The position numbers were made by a program, and so were the translations under genes. Positions 60,659 to 64,000 of a stretch of DNA of 64,000 nt are shown here, in pieces. Location: assembly GCA_016508695.1 (NCBI GenBank), contig VNKQ01000005.1:1302001-1366000 (forward strand), given 5' to 3'. Every line of letters begins with the position of its first letter. Position 1 is the stretch's first letter. Origin of the DNA: Hyphodiscus hymeniophilus. Its lineage: Eukaryota; Ascomycota; Leotiomycetes; Helotiales; Hyphodiscaceae. The notes under the pieces are model-generated. The model was not told the DNA's origin. It saw nothing but the letters and a program-made list of their open reading frames with translations, and did not search any database.

Positions 60659-61761
60659 AGTTGGGCGGCGTATATGTCCAGTGTTTTGGATACAAAACCT
60701 CTTATTCCATCGCGATAATCAGGCGTAGATGTAAACGGACCTCAAGACTTCGAGTCTTTACATGATGGTCAGTACCTAAGGCTGTGCTAGCTGTCAATAC
60801 CCGTGGCACCGAGGCATTAAGGGCTTATCGATTAGGGTGGAATGGTAGTCGGAACCATGGAAATTGAGTCTTTGCAGAATATCATACTTACTACATTCAG
60901 AATACGACCGCCTCACGCAGCAATTAGGCGCCAGTGAAGGTGAACACAGATTGAATCAAAAGCTGTCATCTCTGTCTGCATCCTCGTCGTGGCTCGCTGC
61001 GCAGCTTAAGGCGGATCAGTCAGACTACCTACCTGCCTGTGGCAATTTCTCTGTTCCATATGACACTCGAAGAACTTTTTGTGTTTTGCGAAAGTTGGAG
61101 ATAGAAAGACAACCATCTCATAGTGAAACCGTCTCAGTTATGGATATCTCGGAATGACTGGGAGCTTTTCCATTCCGGGGATTATCAGTTGATGCTCTGG
61201 AGTCACGAGCCAGAGTCACACCCAGCCTTGCGAAGAGGCAAACCTCGCAAGCCCGCAAGCTCGACGTCAGCAGGAAATGATTGCCTCCAGGTACATACAG
61301 TACACAGGCCTTCCAGAAATAACGCACCCTGCATCTGTCAATCTACGCCATGTCCTGTCCAACTACAGTACATATCAACACACAACATATTATTAGAGCA
61401 TTTATATCCTTTTGGATCTTTGACTCTCACTCGCTCGCATTTTTGCAATATTGAATTCGACACGTAAGACTTTGAACCAGGAAACCCCTTCACTTAAACC
61501 AATCTATACAAGAATCTACGCGTTGGTGAGCGTCTAGGAGAAGCGAGGATCGACGTTTCGACAGTAGTCCATCAGACCCCTCGACAGCCGCTCCGCAAAA
61601 CACTCGATTTTACTCCGCCCCTTGAAGCATATGTTCTTTGAATGATCATCATTTGAATCGCATCAGATGTTATCGAACATTAATCCAACATACTTCAACC
61701 GCATTGGCAACGCGACCGCCACGGATTTCCCAATAGCCTTGGAGGGGTAGGAGCATAAGTT
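60659..61761. other. Divergent promoter region between thioesterase and BAR-domain genes
   Basis: No gene was recognised. A CTACCTACCTGCC-type motif is at about 61024. Confidence 0.5.
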
Positions 61762-64000
61762 ATGGGTAATGTTAGCAGCAAGCCCGACGAGGGTGCATCA
61801 CTTTATCTCAGGGACCAGACGCGGTGTGAGTACAAAGCACTCGATATTTGAGTACAAAGCGAACTGACGTTAATACTCGAACAGTGACTATCTCCTCCCT
61901 GTCGGTCACCGATTCTTCTCGGCGGCGAACCGTCCTGAAAGTCGTTCCCAATGCGTTCCCGGCGACGAAACTTTCTGCAACTCGAGATTATTCCGACATC
62001 AGCGTAGTAGAATACATCCAGGTATGCGGATAGTCGTATTCCTAACCATGGCCTTCCTCTTCCAAGGTTTGCTGACCGCGACTCTTCCTTAGGATCCTGA
62101 GCCCTTCCCTCCTTCTGCATCTCCGAATTTTATAGTCAAGCTCAACAACGACGATGAACTCACTTTCAACTTTACCTTTGTCGTACGACAGACACAGCAA
62201 GGAGCGACGAACAACCCGGTAGACACAGTTGTTAATGGCCTCACATATGTATCGGCGTCAACGGCAAAAGAGGTAGAAACTCTGGTAACTCGAGAGTTCC
62301 ATGCCGATCCAAATCTACACAAGAATGCGAATGTGCAGCTCGTGGGAGATTACTCTACTGGCGGGAGTTCCTCAGTATCTTTTGAATGGTCGTGGAAATG
62401 GAGGCCTCCGAAGTCATTCGAGGATAGAGGAGGGGGTTGGAGAAACCAGTGCAGCGTACGCTGTCGCTCTATTGTCTGACTGCTGGAGTTTCATATATGC
62501 TAACGGTTCAAAGTTTGTCGAGTATGACCAGCGAGCACATCGACTGAACACCCTTGCCAGCTTCTCTTTCTGGGTGTCAAGTGAGTTCCCTCCTATGTCG
62601 TTCTTTGCGCCCTCACTAATCTCCAATAAAGATTACCAACAATACTTGAGCCAACCAAGTTCTCCATCGCCTCAGTTCAGCCTCGTACCTCCTCCGAAAC
62701 TTCGAGTACCCTCTACGCAATCTATGGACTCTCGATTGAGCGGCACCGATTCCCGCGAATGTGACGACCCTCCGTCACCGAACATGGTTGCGATCGAGGG
62801 GCCCATGCCGATAATTCAAGTACCGTTGAAGGACACATTCAAGGTGGACATTTCATGCCAGCGCCCAGGAGAAGACATCAGTGCTGCAGAAGATAGCCCA
62901 CTCTTCAGAGCAACCATGAAAGCCCTGGAGCAGAAGACAGGAAATATGCGCCAACGCATGAAGAAGGTTTTAAAAAAGGCAGAGGCGGCGCATGTGGCGC
63001 AGATAGAGTGCAACGATGCGATCTCTGGGTTCATGGAAGCTCTTCGAGAGGCGTCTTCTTCAAATGCCAATGCGGTACAGCCCGCGTTGGAGCATTATTT
63101 CGACAAGATTGCCAGGGAGATTTTGTCGTACGAGAAACAAAATACCGTCAACTTGCAGAAAATAATCATTGATCCTATGATGAAGTTGTACAACCTGGAC
63201 ATCAAGCAAGCCGAGGCCAAGAAGCGAGATTTCGAAGAAGAGAGCAAGGACTATTACTCTTATGTTTCGCGATACCTGGGCCAACGTCAAGACTCTCTGA
63301 AAGCTAAGAAACGAACCGAGAGCGACTCTAAGTATCAGACGAAGCGACGGAACTTCGAGCTCAAGCGCTTCGATTACTCTTCCTTCATGCAGGATTTGCA
63401 TGGAGGTCGTAAAGAACAGGAGGTCTTATCCCATCTGACCAAGTATGCAGATGCTCAAGCCAAAAGCTACCTGGCGGCTGCCAAGAAGATAGAGGTGATG
63501 CTTCCCCAACTGGAAGCCTTGAGCGCCGAAGTTCAGGACGCGGATAAAGAGTTCAAGTATCAGCGAACTGAGCGAGAAGAGAGGCGCCGAAACCTTGAGA
63601 AAAGCACTGTCACATACGTCGAACCAGATTCTATGCCTGCTGGGGTGATTCCACAGCCATCATACAGTAACAGTGGAAGCTCTTACATTCCTAGCAATGA
63701 TCTTGGCCGGGCCGACAGTACTGGTGCTTCTCAACTCAGAGCTGTCTCCTCGAATGGGACAACAGTTACGTCTTCAAACGGAGGTGCGGATTTCTCCAGG
63801 TCTCCAGGGAGTCTTACATCGACCGTCGGATCTGTTAATAGCCCTGGTCTGAACTCGAAATTCCGAGGGATTCGCGACTTGGAAGAGAAAGACTACGCTC
63901 AAACAGCAGCAAATGAGAAAAACGGAACCTTGCAGAGGAAGGAGGGCTTACTGTGGGCTCTCAGCAGACCCGGGAGTCACGCAGATCCTAGAGGTCTCAA
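61762..64000 (+). CDS. BAR-PH(-ArfGAP) protein, Csx2/ACAP-like (partial)
   Basis: The 5' part of a gene runs off the right edge. Exon 1 (61762-61825) encodes MGNVSSKPDEGASLYLRDQTR, followed by exons at 61885-62021 and 62093 onward, with further introns near 62456-62515 and 62580-62632. The N-terminal region contains strand-rich segments (TVLKVVPNAFPATKLSATRD, DELTFNFTFVVRQ). From about 62820 a BAR domain is evident: long charged helices with MKALEQKTGNMRQRMKKVLK, NTVNLQKIIIDPMMKLYN and FELKRFDYSSFMQDLHGGRK. A Ser/Gly-rich linker follows, then KEGLLWALSRPG, which looks like the first strands of a PH domain. In fungi this order is normally completed by an ArfGAP zinc finger, which would lie beyond the window. 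A role in membrane curvature and Arf GTPase control is inferred. Confidence 0.85.

Noticed and set aside
1..64000. CRISPR arrays, rRNA, transposase or reverse-transcriptase genes
   Set aside because: I looked for regularly spaced repeats with unique spacers and for characteristic motifs. Only LAH coding repeats and simple-sequence repeats were found.

Overview
The window is nuclear DNA from a filamentous ascomycete (Pezizomycotina). Genes are interrupted by short GT-AG introns of about 45-215 bases, several with CTAAC or CTGAC branch-like sites. Coding third positions favour C, and CT-rich tracts precede start codons. The window also carries a Leashin/LAH-type Woronin-body tether, a protein known only from Pezizomycotina. 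Leotiomycetes is my best guess for the class, but this rests on overall protein flavour and is inference.

Layout: (1) 0-0.5 kb, the 5' part of a minus-strand kelch-type secreted protein, cut by the window edge, followed by about 4 kb of gene-poor DNA. (2) 4.5-7.2 kb, a seven-exon CRT10-type protein, then a spacer with a tandem duplication of about 100 bp. (3) 10-11.8 kb, an ammonium transporter of the Mep1/Mep3 type. (4) 12.7-29.6 kb, one giant minus-strand gene of about 5,600 codons, of which 15.3 kb is a single uninterrupted exon. It encodes a lysine-rich repeat protein of the LAH ('involucrin repeat') family. (5) 30.4-35 kb, a nine-exon full-length ABCB-type transporter. (6) 37.4-39.7 kb, a TRP-like flavin-carrier (Flc) membrane protein. 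(7) 40.4-42.1 kb, a secreted type-B carboxylesterase. (8) 42.8-44.7 kb, a BTB/POZ protein. (9) 45.9-46.9 kb, a class II aldolase/adducin-fold protein. (10) 47.5-49 kb, a confusing locus with at least one unrecognised gene. (11) 49.2-50.0 kb, a Ser/Thr-rich GPI-type wall protein. (12) 52.7-58.4 kb, a housekeeping block: proteasome ATPase Rpt4 facing away from enolase, followed by eIF3j/Hcr1. (13) 59.6-60.7 kb, an acyl-CoA thioesterase-like protein. (14) 61.8 kb to the end, a partial BAR-PH(-ArfGAP) protein with a putative myristoylated N-terminus.

The neighbours do not form an obvious pathway. I see no secondary-metabolite cluster, transposon, tRNA, rRNA or CRISPR array. The most unusual object is the LAH gene. 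It contains several families of internal tandem repeats, four copies of a separate DQL/LARQL/EFG module, and a series of Ala/Gly-rich apolar patches along a highly charged chain.
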